Notes: generated by a model from the sequence alone, not told the origin. Shown: positions 25,304-34,389, numbered from the stretch's first letter. The stretch: DNA of 64,000 nt from Candidatus Chryseobacterium colombiense (GCA_029203185.1 CP119310.1:2796001-2860000); one strand, 5' to 3'. Made by a program: numbers and translations.

Positions 25304-26056
25304 TTAATCTAACATTTTAAAAGAATCACGATCATTTAAAAACTGAAAATAATTTCTAAAATCCTTTAATTCTTCTATATTTAAATGAGCAGAAACAATA
25401 TTTCCTTGTTTTTGAGAAATTTCTTTGCCGTCTGCAAAAAAACAGTGTGAACTTTCCTGATACAGCAAATTATTCCCGTCTGTTCCGATTCGGTTTAATC
25501 CAAAGACAAAAGATAAATTTTCAATTGCTCTCGCTTTCAATAAATGCTCCCAGGCTCCTACTCTTTTTTCAGGCCAGTTGGCAACATATAAAATGGCATC
25601 ATAATCATCATTATTTCTTGCAAAAACAGGAAAACGAAGATCATAACAAACCTGCAACAGAATCCTGAAACCTTTGTAGTCAACAATTACCCGTTCTTTT
25701 CCCGGAGTATATACTTTATCTTCTCCAGAAAAAGAAAATAAATGCCTTTTATCATAGAAATCAACCTGAGAATTCGTCTGCACAAAATACATCCTGTTGT
25801 AAAATTTCCCGTTGTCTTCCACAGGAGCACTTCCACAAAAAGCAGCATTTTTTTCTTTAGACATTTTCTTTAAAAACTCTAAAGATTCCTGATTTCTGTC
25901 TGAAACTTCGGATGCATCCATACAAAATCCCGTCGAAAACATTTCCGGAAGTAGAAATAAATCTGCTTCCTGATTTTGTAATTCTTTTTCTATTTGTTGA
26001 AAGTTTCCTGTTTTATCTTTCCAGATGATATCTAAATTCAGTCCTGTGATCTTCAT
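25304..26056 (-). CDS. Omega-amidase / nitrilase family hydrolase
   Basis: 250 residues. The Glu-Lys-Cys catalytic triad of the carbon-nitrogen hydrolase family is visible: E38 in LLPEMFSTGF, K103 in YDKRHLF and C137 in LLQVCYDLRFP. The sequence is closest to YafV/Nit2-type omega-amidases, which hydrolyse alpha-ketoglutaramate and alpha-ketosuccinamate produced by glutamine transaminases. WPEKRVGAWEHLLKARAIEN is another family segment. The length is typical. It is a monocistronic unit. Confidence 0.87.
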   Translation of the reverse strand: MKITGLNLDIIWKDKTGNFQQIEKELQNQEADLFLLPEMFSTGFCMDASEVSDRNQESLEFLKKMSKEKNAAFCGSAPVEDNGKFYNRMYFVQTNSQVDFYDKRHLFSFSGEDKVYTPGKERVIVDYKGFRILLQVCYDLRFPVFARNNDDYDAILYVANWPEKRVGAWEHLLKARAIENLSFVFGLNRIGTDGNNLLYQESSHCFFADGKEISQKQGNIVSAHLNIEELKDFRNYFQFLNDRDSFKMLD

Positions 26057-26158
26057 AAACTTTGTTAAAAAACTTCAATAAAAATACGATTTTTCAATGA
26101 TTTCGGTTCTATTTTTGATACGGATTGTTTTTAATAATACTATAAAATTGTAAAATTT

Positions 26159-26599
26159 ATGAAGAAATTGGTTTTTATGTTCGCGCTGATCTTTGCAGGA
26201 GCAACAGCCAACGCACAGGCATGGACAGGAAAGGGAGATCAGAAAATCAACGCAGGTTTGAGTGCTTGGGGATATGGAACGGGGATTACCGGAACTTACG
26301 ATTACGGTTTAAATAATTTAATCTCGATAGGAGCCGGGCTTAACGGTTATTTTGATAATTATAAAGATAATAATAACGACAATAATGTATTTATCTTCGG
26401 AAGACTGAATTTTCATTTGAAAGACGCTTTACAATTACCTGAAAAACTGGATATCTATCCTGGTGTGGATGTAGGTGTTTTAGGAAAAGACTTCGGAATT
26501 GGAGCTCACATTGGTGCAAGATACTTTTTCACTGAAAGAATCGGAGTCTTTGCAGAAATCGGAAACAATGGCAGTCTGGGAGTTTCCATTAATTTATAA
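26159..26599 (+). CDS. Small secreted beta-barrel-like protein (DUF6646-like)
   Basis: 146 residues with a signal peptide at about 1-19 (LIFAGATANAQ). Alternating Gly/aromatic strands (INAGLSAWGYGTGITGTYDYGL, IGAHIGARYFF and the final SLGVSINL) suggest a small outer-membrane beta-barrel. I believe it belongs to DUF6646, but this is from memory. It ends at a hairpin before rseP. Confidence 0.65.
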   Translation: MKKLVFMFALIFAGATANAQAWTGKGDQKINAGLSAWGYGTGITGTYDYGLNNLISIGAGLNGYFDNYKDNNNDNNVFIFGRLNFHLKDALQLPEKLDIYPGVDVGVLGKDFGIGAHIGARYFFTERIGVFAEIGNNGSLGVSINL

Positions 26600-26620
26600 G
26601 AAATCATCACATTATATGAC

Positions 26621-26648
26621 AAAGCTTCTCGTTTCGGGGAGCTTTTTT
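26621..26648 (+). terminator. Terminator before rseP
   Basis: An 11-bp stem (26621-26631 with 26635-26645, two G-T pairs) is followed by a T run. It separates the barrel gene from the rseP promoter. Confidence 0.7.
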
Positions 26649-26650
26649 AT

Positions 26651-26680
26651 TTGGCATAGTTTTGATAATTGTTACCTTTG
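26651..26680 (+). promoter_or_regulatory. Promoter of rseP
   Basis: TTG (26651-26653), 19 bases, then TACCTTTG (26673-26680): a full match to the Bacteroidota consensus, 23 bases before the start codon. Confidence 0.65.
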
Positions 26681-26703
26681 CAAATTAAACTTAAAAAGCA
26701 TTA

Positions 26704-28050
26704 ATGGAAATAGCAATCAAACTGTTTCAATTTATATTGAGCATTTCTATCTTGGTAATCCTTCACGAACTTGGGCATTTTTTACCCGCAAAATGGTTTA
26801 AAACCAAAGTTGAAAAATTCTATCTTTTCTTCGATCCGTGGTTCTCTATTGCTAAGAAAAAAATTGGTGAAACCGAATATGGTATCGGATGGCTTCCTTT
26901 CGGAGGATATGTAAAAATCGCCGGAATGGTAGATGAAAGCATGGATACCGAGCAATTGAAGCAACCTGCACAGCCTTGGGAATTCAGAGCAAAACCGGCT
27001 TGGCAAAGATTAATTATCATGTTGGGCGGGGTTACGGTAAACTTTTTCCTGGCTTGGCTTATTTATGGATGTCTATCCTTCTTCAACGGAGAAACGACTT
27101 TTGACACTACGAAGGTTGAGACCCCGATGCATTATACCAATGTTGCAAAAGCAATGGGCTTCAAGGATGGTGATAAGATCCTGAAAGTTGACGGAAAAAC
27201 TCAGAATAATTTAGATAAACTATCACTGGATATTTTGTTAAGTGATCAGGTTACTGTTTTAAGAGATGGAAAAGAAACCACTTTTAATACTAATGACGAT
27301 GGAAAAGCTCTTGCCTTTAAAGATGAGAACCCTAAAGGATTTCTTACACCAAGATATGCCGCTGTCATTGACACGATTATCAATCCTAAAACGGCTGAAG
27401 CAGGATTAAAAGTTGGCGACCAGGTAGTTTCTGCAAACGGGCAGAAGATCAACTATTATGATGAATTTCAGGCAGCAGTTGGAAAAAGCGCTGGAAAGCC
27501 AATTAATATTGAAGTCCTAAGAAACGGGGCAGTACAGCCATTAAGCATTCCTGTTTCAAAAGAAGGAACAATCGGCATTGCCTCTTACAAGCAACTGGAA
27601 AAATATGCCAATACTCAACACTTCACATTTGGTCAATCAATCGGAAGAGGATTTACAAGAAGTATTGAAAGTTTGACTTATCAGGTGAAACAGTTCAAAT
27701 TGATCTTCAACAAAAAAGTACAGGGATATAAAAAAGTAGGAGGACCTCTTGCTATCATTAAAAACATGCCTATTGACCAATCGAAAGACGGAAGTATCTC
27801 GATCAACTGGACTGCATTCTGGAGTTTTACGGCAATGTTTTCAGTTTGGTTAGCATTTTTGAACCTAATTCCTATCCCGGGATTGGATGGTGGACACGTT
27901 ATTTTCACATTATACGAAATGATTGTTGGAAAACCTGTTCCTCAAAAAGTATTGGAAAATGCACAAATGGTAGGCGTTATCTTCCTGTTAGGCTTAATGT
28001 TACTGATTTTCGGAAGCGATATCTTCAAAGCGATAACCGGAAACTTATAA
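26704..28050 (+). CDS. rseP: RIP metalloprotease RseP (site-2 protease)
   Basis: 448 residues. RseP cuts anti-sigma factors and remnant signal peptides inside the inner membrane. The zinc site HELGH is at residues 21-25 in the first transmembrane helix. The second conserved motif, NLIPIPGLDGGH, is in the C-terminal membrane part. In between are two PDZ-like domains (MGFKDGDKILKVDGKTQ and AGLKVGDQVVSANGQKI). All catalytic features are present and the length is normal. It has its own promoter, and tRNA-Asn follows. Confidence 0.93.
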   Translation: MEIAIKLFQFILSISILVILHELGHFLPAKWFKTKVEKFYLFFDPWFSIAKKKIGETEYGIGWLPFGGYVKIAGMVDESMDTEQLKQPAQPWEFRAKPAWQRLIIMLGGVTVNFFLAWLIYGCLSFFNGETTFDTTKVETPMHYTNVAKAMGFKDGDKILKVDGKTQNNLDKLSLDILLSDQVTVLRDGKETTFNTNDDGKALAFKDENPKGFLTPRYAAVIDTIINPKTAEAGLKVGDQVVSANGQKINYYDEFQAAVGKSAGKPINIEVLRNGAVQPLSIPVSKEGTIGIASYKQLEKYANTQHFTFGQSIGRGFTRSIESLTYQVKQFKLIFNKKVQGYKKVGGPLAIIKNMPIDQSKDGSISINWTAFWSFTAMFSVWLAFLNLIPIPGLDGGHVIFTLYEMIVGKPVPQKVLENAQMVGVIFLLGLMLLIFGSDIFKAITGNL

Positions 28051-28078
28051 TATTTTTAAAATTTTTTGATAAAAATAT

Positions 28079-28109
28079 TTGTAGGGTATAAATATTCGTC
28101 CTATATTTG
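28079..28109 (+). promoter_or_regulatory. Promoter of the first tRNA-Asn
   Basis: TTG (28079-28081), 20 bases, then TATATTTG (28102-28109), 22 bases before the tRNA. The same elements and spacing recur at 28358-28388. Confidence 0.65.
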
Positions 28110-28131
28110 CACCACTTAAAACAAAGGACAT

Positions 28132-28205
28132 TCCTCCTTAGCTCAGTTGGTTAGAGCATCTGACTGTTAATCAGAGGGTCGCTGGTTCGAGCCCAGCAGG
28201 AGGAG
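28132..28205 (+). tRNA. tRNA-Asn (GTT), copy 1
   Basis: 74 bases. It folds as a full cloverleaf: acceptor TCCTCCT/AGGAGGA with discriminator G, D-arm GCTC...GAGC, anticodon stem TCTGA/TCAGA with loop CTGTTAA (anticodon GTT), and T-arm GCTGG/CCAGC with loop TTCGAGC. CCA is not encoded. It is identical to copy 2. Confidence 0.97.
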
Positions 28206-28207
28206 CT

Positions 28208-28237
28208 AAAAAGACTTACAGAAATGTAGGTCTTTTT
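28208..28237 (+). terminator. Terminator of tRNA-Asn copy 1
   Basis: AAAAAGACTTACA pairs with TGTAGGTCTTTTT (one G-T pair) around GAAA, then a T run. It starts three bases after the tRNA. Confidence 0.85.
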
Positions 28238-28357
28238 TTATTCCCTTTTCTAATTTTCAATACAAATTTACATGATCTTAATTTACTGAAAAATAATTGA
28301 ATAGCTCCTAAAACCCCATGAGCAAAGGAATTTTTTGAATATTTTTAAAATAAAAAT

Positions 28358-28388
28358 TTGTATAATATTAATATTCCTATTATATTTG
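28358..28388 (+). promoter_or_regulatory. Promoter of the second tRNA-Asn
   Basis: TTG (28358-28360), 20 bases, then TATATTTG (28381-28388), 22 bases before the tRNA. It is the duplicate of the 28079 promoter, and the following CACCACT.AAAACAAAGGA is also shared. Confidence 0.65.
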
Positions 28389-28410
28389 CACCACTAAAAC
28401 AAAGGAACAT

Positions 28411-28484
28411 TCCTCCTTAGCTCAGTTGGTTAGAGCATCTGACTGTTAATCAGAGGGTCGCTGGTTCGAGCCCAGCAGGAGGAG
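28411..28484 (+). tRNA. tRNA-Asn (GTT), copy 2
   Basis: 74 bases, identical in every position to copy 1, with the same cloverleaf and GTT anticodon. CCA is not encoded. Confidence 0.97.
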
Positions 28485-28487
28485 CAA

Positions 28488-28519
28488 AAAAAAGACTTAC
28501 ATTTCTGTAAGTCTTTTTT
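28488..28519 (+). terminator. Terminator of tRNA-Asn copy 2
   Basis: A perfect 14-bp stem AAAAAAGACTTACA/TGTAAGTCTTTTTT with loop TTTC, homologous to the terminator of copy 1. Confidence 0.88.
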
Positions 28520-28586
28520 ATTCACACTGTATTCAAAGAATTCAATTTCAGTTTGATTATTTTATGTCCGGAATTATGTATTCTTC

Positions 28587-29654
28587 CTAATCCGTTTTTA
28601 TACTCCTGAATATTTTATATTGAGTATCTACGACCGACTGATTAAATCCGTGTGCCGCTTTAGGCAGTAAGAAATATTCTTTCTTAGGGGCTTTTAGGGC
28701 ATCAAAATACTTTTTAGACATTTCTTTAGGAGTCAGAATATCTTCCTCACCTTGAATAAGGTAAACAGGAATTTTAAAATCTAAATTATCTTTCATCATG
28801 TCGACAGGAGCTCCCATCGATTGTACACCTAATTTCTGATCACCAACAAAATTGACAAACGAGTAATCATCACTGTCTTCTCTGTTTTTACTGTCCTTTT
28901 CATTGTCATACTCCGGAGCCAGAACAAACCAATTTCCCGGCGCAGGAGTAGAGTTTGCTTTTTCATATTTTTTGATTACTCTATAAAGCATTCCTGTATT
29001 TTTTGCAATGGAATAGGGAGGCTTGCCTATAGTGTTCAATATTTGCAAGGCATCATTATCTTTTCTTTCCTCCGCTATTTTGTAAAGTTTTGAATATCTT
29101 TCTATACTAAAATTAGGATTCACAATTTGAGAATGCCCTACATATGCATAAAAAAGTTCAGGTGCTTTGGTGGCTATTTTTACTCCAAGAGCAGATCCCC
29201 AAGATGTGCCGGAAAGAATAATTTTTTTCTTTCCAAGGTGTTGTAAAAGATATTGGGAAAGCACAATGCCATCACTAGTCATTTGCTCCAGGGTGAGCGG
29301 ATTGTTTTTTAAATATTCCGGTGTCAACTCTTCAGGAGGATTATTGTGTCCGTATGTTCTTCCAGAACCGCGCTGGTCCCACTGAACAATGATAAAATCT
29401 TTTTCGAGATCTTTATACAAAACATCAATATAGGGAGTAATGGGACTTCCCGGCCCTCCGTGCAGAAACAAAATAACAGGCTTGGAAAGATTTCCGTTAA
29501 TGGTTACCCATTGCTCAATACCATTGATAGGAACATATTGCTCTTCATGAATCTGACGGGTAGCAATTGTGTTATTTAGCTTATCTGTTGTTTGTGCAGA
29601 GGTCCAGAATGAAAGCAGCAATGAAAACAGGAAAATAGATAATTTAATGTTCAT
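28587..29654 (-). CDS. Alpha/beta hydrolase, prolyl aminopeptidase-like (S33)
   Basis: 355 residues with a signal peptide at about 1-20 (LFSLLLSFWTSAQ), so it is exported. LFLHGGPGSP is the oxyanion HGGPG motif of proline iminopeptidases. SGTSWGSALG carries the nucleophile Ser, and the late YLIQGEEDILTP and AAHGFN segments supply the Asp and His. VQWDQRGSGRT is also typical of S33. The substrate is unproved. It is a monocistronic unit that converges on tRNA-Asn copy 2. Confidence 0.82.
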   Translation of the reverse strand: MNIKLSIFLFSLLLSFWTSAQTTDKLNNTIATRQIHEEQYVPINGIEQWVTINGNLSKPVILFLHGGPGSPITPYIDVLYKDLEKDFIIVQWDQRGSGRTYGHNNPPEELTPEYLKNNPLTLEQMTSDGIVLSQYLLQHLGKKKIILSGTSWGSALGVKIATKAPELFYAYVGHSQIVNPNFSIERYSKLYKIAEERKDNDALQILNTIGKPPYSIAKNTGMLYRVIKKYEKANSTPAPGNWFVLAPEYDNEKDSKNREDSDDYSFVNFVGDQKLGVQSMGAPVDMMKDNLDFKIPVYLIQGEEDILTPKEMSKKYFDALKAPKKEYFLLPKAAHGFNQSVVDTQYKIFRSIKTD

Positions 29655-29740
29655 AAGTAATCACGGATATTAAGGTTTCATTTAAACGATTCAAATGTAT
29701 GGATTTAATTAAAGAAAATGTCAGAATTGTTTTAATTTAA

Positions 29741-29836
29741 GCATCGATAAAGACTTGACTATTAATCAAATATATTGCTTCAGAGCCAGAAAGAGGAATA
29801 AATAGCTTAGAGAAATGCAGGTCTTTTATTTTTAAA
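29741..29836 (+). pseudogene. Possible decayed third tRNA-Asn copy with terminator remnant
   Basis: This gene-free stretch (29655-29979) contains pieces in tRNA-Asn order: GCATC, then TGACTaTTAATCA (one change from the anticodon arm), GCT, GAGCC and GAGGA near the 3' end. After these comes AGAAATGcAGGTCTTTT, which is close to the copy 1 terminator. The pieces are broken by substitutions and small indels, and no cloverleaf remains. The rest of the gap holds only A/T-rich sequence and a promoter-like box. Moderate confidence: the matches are short. Confidence 0.4.
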
Positions 29837-29901
29837 CTTTGTATTTTTCTTTCTCCAAAGAAACCCTCTTCCTACCACAATATTAGTAACGTTATTTTCG
29901 T

Positions 29902-29909
29902 TAACTTTG
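29902..29909 (+). promoter_or_regulatory. -7 box before the DUF5686 gene
   Basis: TAACTTTG, an exact TAnnTTTG, lies 71-89 bases before the candidate starts at 29980 and 29998. No clear -33 TTG. Confidence 0.45.
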
Positions 29910-29979
29910 CAGTTTTACAAATTCAACCTCGAAACCATTTAAATACTTTGCAAAGCAGCACGGTTTTTGATTATGCTAA

Positions 29980-32523
29980 ATGCTTGAGAAACAAATGATG
30001 TTAACTGATAATTTTAAATACCATTTTTCCTATTTTTTCATTATTCTTTTCGGCTTGATACAGGCTCAAAACACTGCCAACGGAAGAATTATTGATGAAA
30101 AAACCAATGCTCCTGTTACAGGAGTAGCTATATTCATAAACGACAGTAACACACCTTATACCACTACATCTTCTGCAAATTTCAGCATACAATCTGACAC
30201 CATCATCTATAAGCTGAAATTTCAGAAAAAGAATTACGCTGTAGAAAGCATAAACATTAGTCCTGAAAGTTTTCAGGATTTGGTCATCAAGATGTCTGCA
30301 GAAAAAGTAAGCAATATTGAAGCGGTTGTGATCCACAATGAACGTCCAAAATTCAAAAATAAAAAAGAAAACCCCGCTTATGCCATTATGCAGAAAGTAT
30401 GGGAAAGAAAACGAAACAACGGTCTAGACAAATTTGACACTTATACTTACAAAGAGTATGAAAAAATTCAGTTTGATGCCAATAATCTGGACAGCGCATT
30501 CATGAAGAGAAAAATCTTCAATAAGCTTGAATTCATTTTCGATTACAAAGATTCTACCGCAAGCGGAAAAATAGGACTTCCTGTTTTCCTGAATGAAGCC
30601 ATCTATGAAAACTATGGGGAGAACAAACCTTCGAAAAGAACCAAAAGACTTTTAGTTGCCCAAAAAACTTCCGGATTTCAAGACAATCAAATTATTACTT
30701 TAACTGCGAAGAACCTGTATCGGGATATTAACATTTATGATAATAACTTAAATTATTTTGACATCGGATTTCCAAGTCCGGCAGGAGAAACAGGTTTTAG
30801 TACTTATGATTACAATTTAGTGGACACCATTTCCATTCGCGGAGAAAAAGCTTTTAAAATCCGTTATCAGCCTAAAAGAACTGAAGTTTTAGCATTTCAG
30901 GGATATCTTTATATTGACACGGATACTTATGCCGTTTTAGGGGCTATTCTGAAATCCACACAGAAAATCAACGTTAATTTCATTAATGGAATTTCAACAG
31001 AATTAGAATACGACAATCCGGATGAAAACACATTCTTACCCCGAAAATTCGTCACGGAAATCGAAATGACCCCTTTTTCCAAAAAGAAAACCTCAAAGAG
31101 TATCATTGCCAAAAGATCTGTTGATTATTCGGAATATCAATTCAACAAGCCTCTCGAAGACAAAGTATTCAAGAGAAAAGAAGAGGAATATGATGATAAA
31201 TTTGTTGATAAAGATGATGCGTATTGGCTAAAAGCAAGACCTGATTCGTTATCCAAAAGCGAGCAAGGGATTTACGATATGCTTGACAAGCTTCAGCAGA
31301 CTCCGAAATTTAACCGAATCGTAAAGCTGTATGAAACTTTAGGTTCAGGATATTATAATATCACTAAAGGAATAGATTTAGGCCCTATTTTCTCTATTTA
31401 CGGAAAGAATGATATAGAAGGAGACAGAATCCGATTGGGAGCAAGAACCTATTTCACAAGAAATGACCCTTGGAGAATCCAGTTTTATACTGCTTATGGC
31501 TTCAAAGACCAACAAGTAAAATATGGTGCTGAAGCAAGATTCATGTTTAACAGAGTGAGCAGATTCACTATTGGAGCAGGAACAAGAAGAGACATTTTAC
31601 AATTGGGAGTTCAACTGACCAATGACGACGGAATCATGGCAAGAACCTTTGCTTCTTCTACTCTTTTTGCGAGAGGAGAAAACGCATCATTAAGCTCCGT
31701 AAATCAGACAAATGTATTCACCTCTATCGAGCCTTGGAAAAACTTCCAAATTAGATTGGACGGAACGATGCAAAGTATTAAATCCGCCAATCCTGCAGGA
31801 TTCGATTTAATGTATTATAAAGACGGAAATCTAAGACAAACAACCAATGACTCACACATCACGCTAAGCTTAATCGCAAGACCCGGAGCGAAATTCTCCC
31901 AGACAGGAATCGACAGATATGAACACGGAACATTAGCTCCAACAATTGTGTTAAAATACACAAGAGGTATTGAAGGACTATTCGGTTCAGATTTTAATTA
32001 TAATAAATTACAGTTTTTGTTCTACAAACCCGTCTTAATAGGAAGCTGGGGTAAATTATTACTGAATTTTGAAGCTGGTAAAAACTTCGATACCGTTCCT
32101 TTAGCTTTACAGAATGTAATTCCTGGAAACCAATCTTACAGTTTAGCGCAGAATACTTTTGGCCAGCTGAATTATTATGAATTTGTTGCAGACACCTACA
32201 CAACGCTTCATCTAGAGCATCATTTTAACGGAAAGATCCTTTCTTATATTCCTCTGATCAAGAAATTGAAATTAAGAGAAATTGCATTCCTGAGAGCAGC
32301 TTACGGAACTTTAAGTGATGCATCCAAAGCGATCAATGTTTCAGGATTTAAATATTCAGCTCCAAGCGAACATATTTATTATGAATACGGAGTAGGAATT
32401 GAGAATATCGGTTTTGGAAACCTTAGAATTTTCAGAGTAGATTTTAACTGGAGAGGAAATTATCTTGACAGACCTAATATTTCTACATTTGGGGTTAAAG
32501 CAGGCTTCCAGGTAGGATTTTAA
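29980..32523 (+). CDS. DUF5686 and carboxypeptidase-like regulatory domain outer membrane protein
   Basis: 847 residues. The signal peptide ends near FGLIQAQ (residue 30). Next comes a carboxypeptidase-D-like beta-sandwich (about 31-110, NGRIIDEKTNAPVTGVAIFIND), then the long DUF5686 region, which ends in beta-strands rich in alternating aromatic residues and a C-terminal phenylalanine (VKAGFQVGF), as in outer-membrane barrels. The true start may be the ATG at 29995 or 29998, which removes 5-6 residues. The function of the family is not established; a TonB-dependent-receptor-like role in the outer membrane is inferred. Confidence 0.85.
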   Translation: MLEKQMMLTDNFKYHFSYFFIILFGLIQAQNTANGRIIDEKTNAPVTGVAIFINDSNTPYTTTSSANFSIQSDTIIYKLKFQKKNYAVESINISPESFQDLVIKMSAEKVSNIEAVVIHNERPKFKNKKENPAYAIMQKVWERKRNNGLDKFDTYTYKEYEKIQFDANNLDSAFMKRKIFNKLEFIFDYKDSTASGKIGLPVFLNEAIYENYGENKPSKRTKRLLVAQKTSGFQDNQIITLTAKNLYRDINIYDNNLNYFDIGFPSPAGETGFSTYDYNLVDTISIRGEKAFKIRYQPKRTEVLAFQGYLYIDTDTYAVLGAILKSTQKINVNFINGISTELEYDNPDENTFLPRKFVTEIEMTPFSKKKTSKSIIAKRSVDYSEYQFNKPLEDKVFKRKEEEYDDKFVDKDDAYWLKARPDSLSKSEQGIYDMLDKLQQTPKFNRIVKLYETLGSGYYNITKGIDLGPIFSIYGKNDIEGDRIRLGARTYFTRNDPWRIQFYTAYGFKDQQVKYGAEARFMFNRVSRFTIGAGTRRDILQLGVQLTNDDGIMARTFASSTLFARGENASLSSVNQTNVFTSIEPWKNFQIRLDGTMQSIKSANPAGFDLMYYKDGNLRQTTNDSHITLSLIARPGAKFSQTGIDRYEHGTLAPTIVLKYTRGIEGLFGSDFNYNKLQFLFYKPVLIGSWGKLLLNFEAGKNFDTVPLALQNVIPGNQSYSLAQNTFGQLNYYEFVADTYTTLHLEHHFNGKILSYIPLIKKLKLREIAFLRAAYGTLSDASKAINVSGFKYSAPSEHIYYEYGVGIENIGFGNLRIFRVDFNWRGNYLDRPNISTFGVKAGFQVGF

Positions 32524-32649
32524 CAAAATACACCAATCATCCTTAATCCAAGAATAATTTTCAAAAAAAAGTAAAAAATTCATTTTTTCTATCATCATTT
32601 GTTTCAATTCAATGAAAATTCATAAATTAGAACAAATAAAATATTGATT

Positions 32650-33477
32650 ATGAACAAATTACTTTACTCCTTAATTTTTACCGCTGCGCTTACCAGTGCA
32701 CAAGTGACCAGCTATCCCTGGACAGAAACCTTTGAAGATTCTTCTCCGACGTCCTCCCAATGGACCTGTCAGTATATTGCAGGAACCAACACTTCTGTAC
32801 CGAGTGGTCTTTTTTGGGCAATACAAACCACAACAAGCGTCGGATACTATGGAGCAACAGGAGCATATCAAGGCTCTAAAATGGCCGTATTTGATACCAG
32901 ATCACACACAAGAGATGCTATAGCAAGATTTATCAGCCCGGTAATGAACCTATCTTCAGTCGCTAATCCCACTTTAGATTTCTACTACAGAAATATGCTT
33001 TGGGGAACCGACCAGAACATCTTAAATATTTACTATCGGACTTCAGCTACCGGATCCTGGACGCAAATAACTTCGTTTAACTCCAACATTTCTTCCTGGA
33101 CGAATTCCGGATCTGTTGCCCTCCCCAACCCTTCATCCACATACCAGATTGCTTTAGAAGGTGTTGCAAAATACGGCTACAGTCTGGATGTTGATAATTT
33201 AAAAGTAAGTGCAGGCAACCTGGCAGTTTCTGAAGTAAACAAAATGCCTTTAGAATTAAAAATTTCACCTAATCCCACAAGCGATATCTTAAACATCAAC
33301 TCCAAAGAAGAAATTACAGGTATAAAAATCTATGACACATCCGGAAAGCTTGTGAAAACAGAGAGTAATTACTCTAAGAACCAGATTTCAGTCCATCAAT
33401 TAAAATCCGGAATCTACTTCATAACCGTACAGTATTCCGATGGAACCATTAGCACTTCCAAGTTTATAAAAAAATAA
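32650..33477 (+). CDS. T9SS type A sorting domain-containing secreted protein
   Basis: 275 residues from the ATG at 32650; an in-frame TTG 6 bases earlier is less likely. A signal peptide covers about 1-17 (FTAALTSAQ). A MAM/cleaved-adhesin-like domain (about 20-190) opens TSYPWTETFEDSS. At about 200-275 is a type IX secretion sorting domain: ELKISPNPTSDILNI, then GIKIYDTSGKLVK and SGIYFITVQ, ending STSKFIKK. The protein should cross the outer membrane by the T9SS and be anchored or released. It has few aids to function beyond adhesion. Confidence 0.85.
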   Translation: MNKLLYSLIFTAALTSAQVTSYPWTETFEDSSPTSSQWTCQYIAGTNTSVPSGLFWAIQTTTSVGYYGATGAYQGSKMAVFDTRSHTRDAIARFISPVMNLSSVANPTLDFYYRNMLWGTDQNILNIYYRTSATGSWTQITSFNSNISSWTNSGSVALPNPSSTYQIALEGVAKYGYSLDVDNLKVSAGNLAVSEVNKMPLELKISPNPTSDILNINSKEEITGIKIYDTSGKLVKTESNYSKNQISVHQLKSGIYFITVQYSDGTISTSKFIKK

Positions 33478-33495
33478 ACATATTTTATAAATAAA

Positions 33496-33524
33496 AAAAT
33501 CCTCAACAAATTGTTGAGGATTTT
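33496..33524. terminator. Bidirectional terminator between T9SS gene and rpmA
   Basis: A 14-bp inverted repeat (AAAATCCTCAACAA and its complement) with A and T runs on both sides separates two convergent genes. Confidence 0.85.
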
Positions 33525-33544
33525 ATTTTTATGAAACGCTTAAA

Positions 33545-33802
33545 TTATGCGTTTGCTTCTACAGATACAAAAGATCTGTTGTTTGCTTTCTTAGTGAAAA
33601 CTACTTTACCGTCTACTAAAGCGAACAAAGTATGGTCTTTACCGATCCCTACGTTTGCACCTGGGTGGTGTTGAGTACCTCTTTGTCTAACAATAATATT
33701 TCCAGCAATAGCTTCCTGACCTCCGAAAATCTTTACACCTAATCTTTTAGAGTGAGATTCTCTACCGTTTTTGGAACTACCAACTCCTTTCTTATGTGCC
33801 AT
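33545..33802 (-). CDS. rpmA: 50S ribosomal protein L27
   Basis: 85 residues. L27 lies near the peptidyl transferase centre of the 50S subunit. [23 protein letters not shown] is the invariant N-terminus, followed by [22 protein letters not shown], so the family is certain. The N-terminus starts directly with MAHKKG, without the cleaved extension seen in Firmicutes. It lies 30 bases downstream of rplU, the standard operon. Confidence 0.97.
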   Translation of the reverse strand: MAHKKGVGSSKNGRESHSKRLGVKIFGGQEAIAGNIIVRQRGTQHHPGANVGIGKDHTLFALVDGKVVFTKKANNRSFVSVEANA

Positions 33803-33832
33803 TTTATTTTAAGGTTTTGTGTGGTTTAACAA

Positions 33833-34207
33833 TTATTCTGCGCTAACCTCCTCAGTCTTAGGAGCTTTTTTAGCTTTCGTTTCTTTCTTAGCTCCGTCAA
33901 ATCCTGTAATACCAGTGATTTTGATCTGAGTTAATGACTGTCTGTGACCATTTTTCACTTTGTAACCTTTTCTTCTTTTCTTTTTGAAAACGATTACTTT
34001 ATCAGCTTTTACATGATCAAGGATCTCTGCTTCTACAGTGATTCCGCTTACAGCTGGGGCGCCTACTGTGATTGCTCCGTTTACAGTAAGAAGTACTTTA
34101 TCGAAAGATACTTTACCTCCTTTGTCTCCTGCTAAACGGTTCACAAACAACTTTTGGTCTTGCTCAACTTTGTATTGAAGCCCTGCTATTTCTACAATTG
34201 CAAACAT
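33833..34207 (-). CDS. rplU: 50S ribosomal protein L21
   Basis: 124 residues. The L21 core is clear (MFAIVEIAGLQYKVEQDQKL, then VIVFKKKRRKGYKVKNGHRQ.LTQIKIT.I). A C-terminal tail of about 20 residues rich in Lys/Ala/Glu (KKETKAKKAPKTEEVSAE) extends beyond the E. coli length of 103, a common Flavobacteriia feature. It is first in the rplU-rpmA operon and has a good promoter. Confidence 0.97.
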   Translation of the reverse strand: MFAIVEIAGLQYKVEQDQKLFVNRLAGDKGGKVSFDKVLLTVNGAITVGAPAVSGITVEAEILDHVKADKVIVFKKKRRKGYKVKNGHRQSLTQIKITGITGFDGAKKETKAKKAPKTEEVSAE

Positions 34208-34237
34208 TGTTTATAAATTTTTAGTTATTTCGAGGTG

Positions 34238-34269
34238 CAAATATAAGAAATATTTTCTAATTCGCTCAA
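34238..34269 (-). promoter_or_regulatory. Promoter of rplU-rpmA
   Basis: On the minus strand: TTG (34267-34269), 21 bases, TATATTTG (34238-34245), about 30 bases before the rplU start. Confidence 0.55.
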
Positions 34270-34389
34270 ATTCAATCCAATCTTTTTTTGAATAATTTTT
34301 TAACTATGTTTTGAATAATTTTTCACAATAAAGTGATAATATTTTCCGTTTAAATTAATAACTTCGTTTACACCAAAATATTTATATAT

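Noticed and set aside
28206..28410. CRISPR-like or direct repeats around the tRNA genes
   Set aside because: The repeats are the duplicated tRNA units with their promoters and terminators; there are no regular short spacers.
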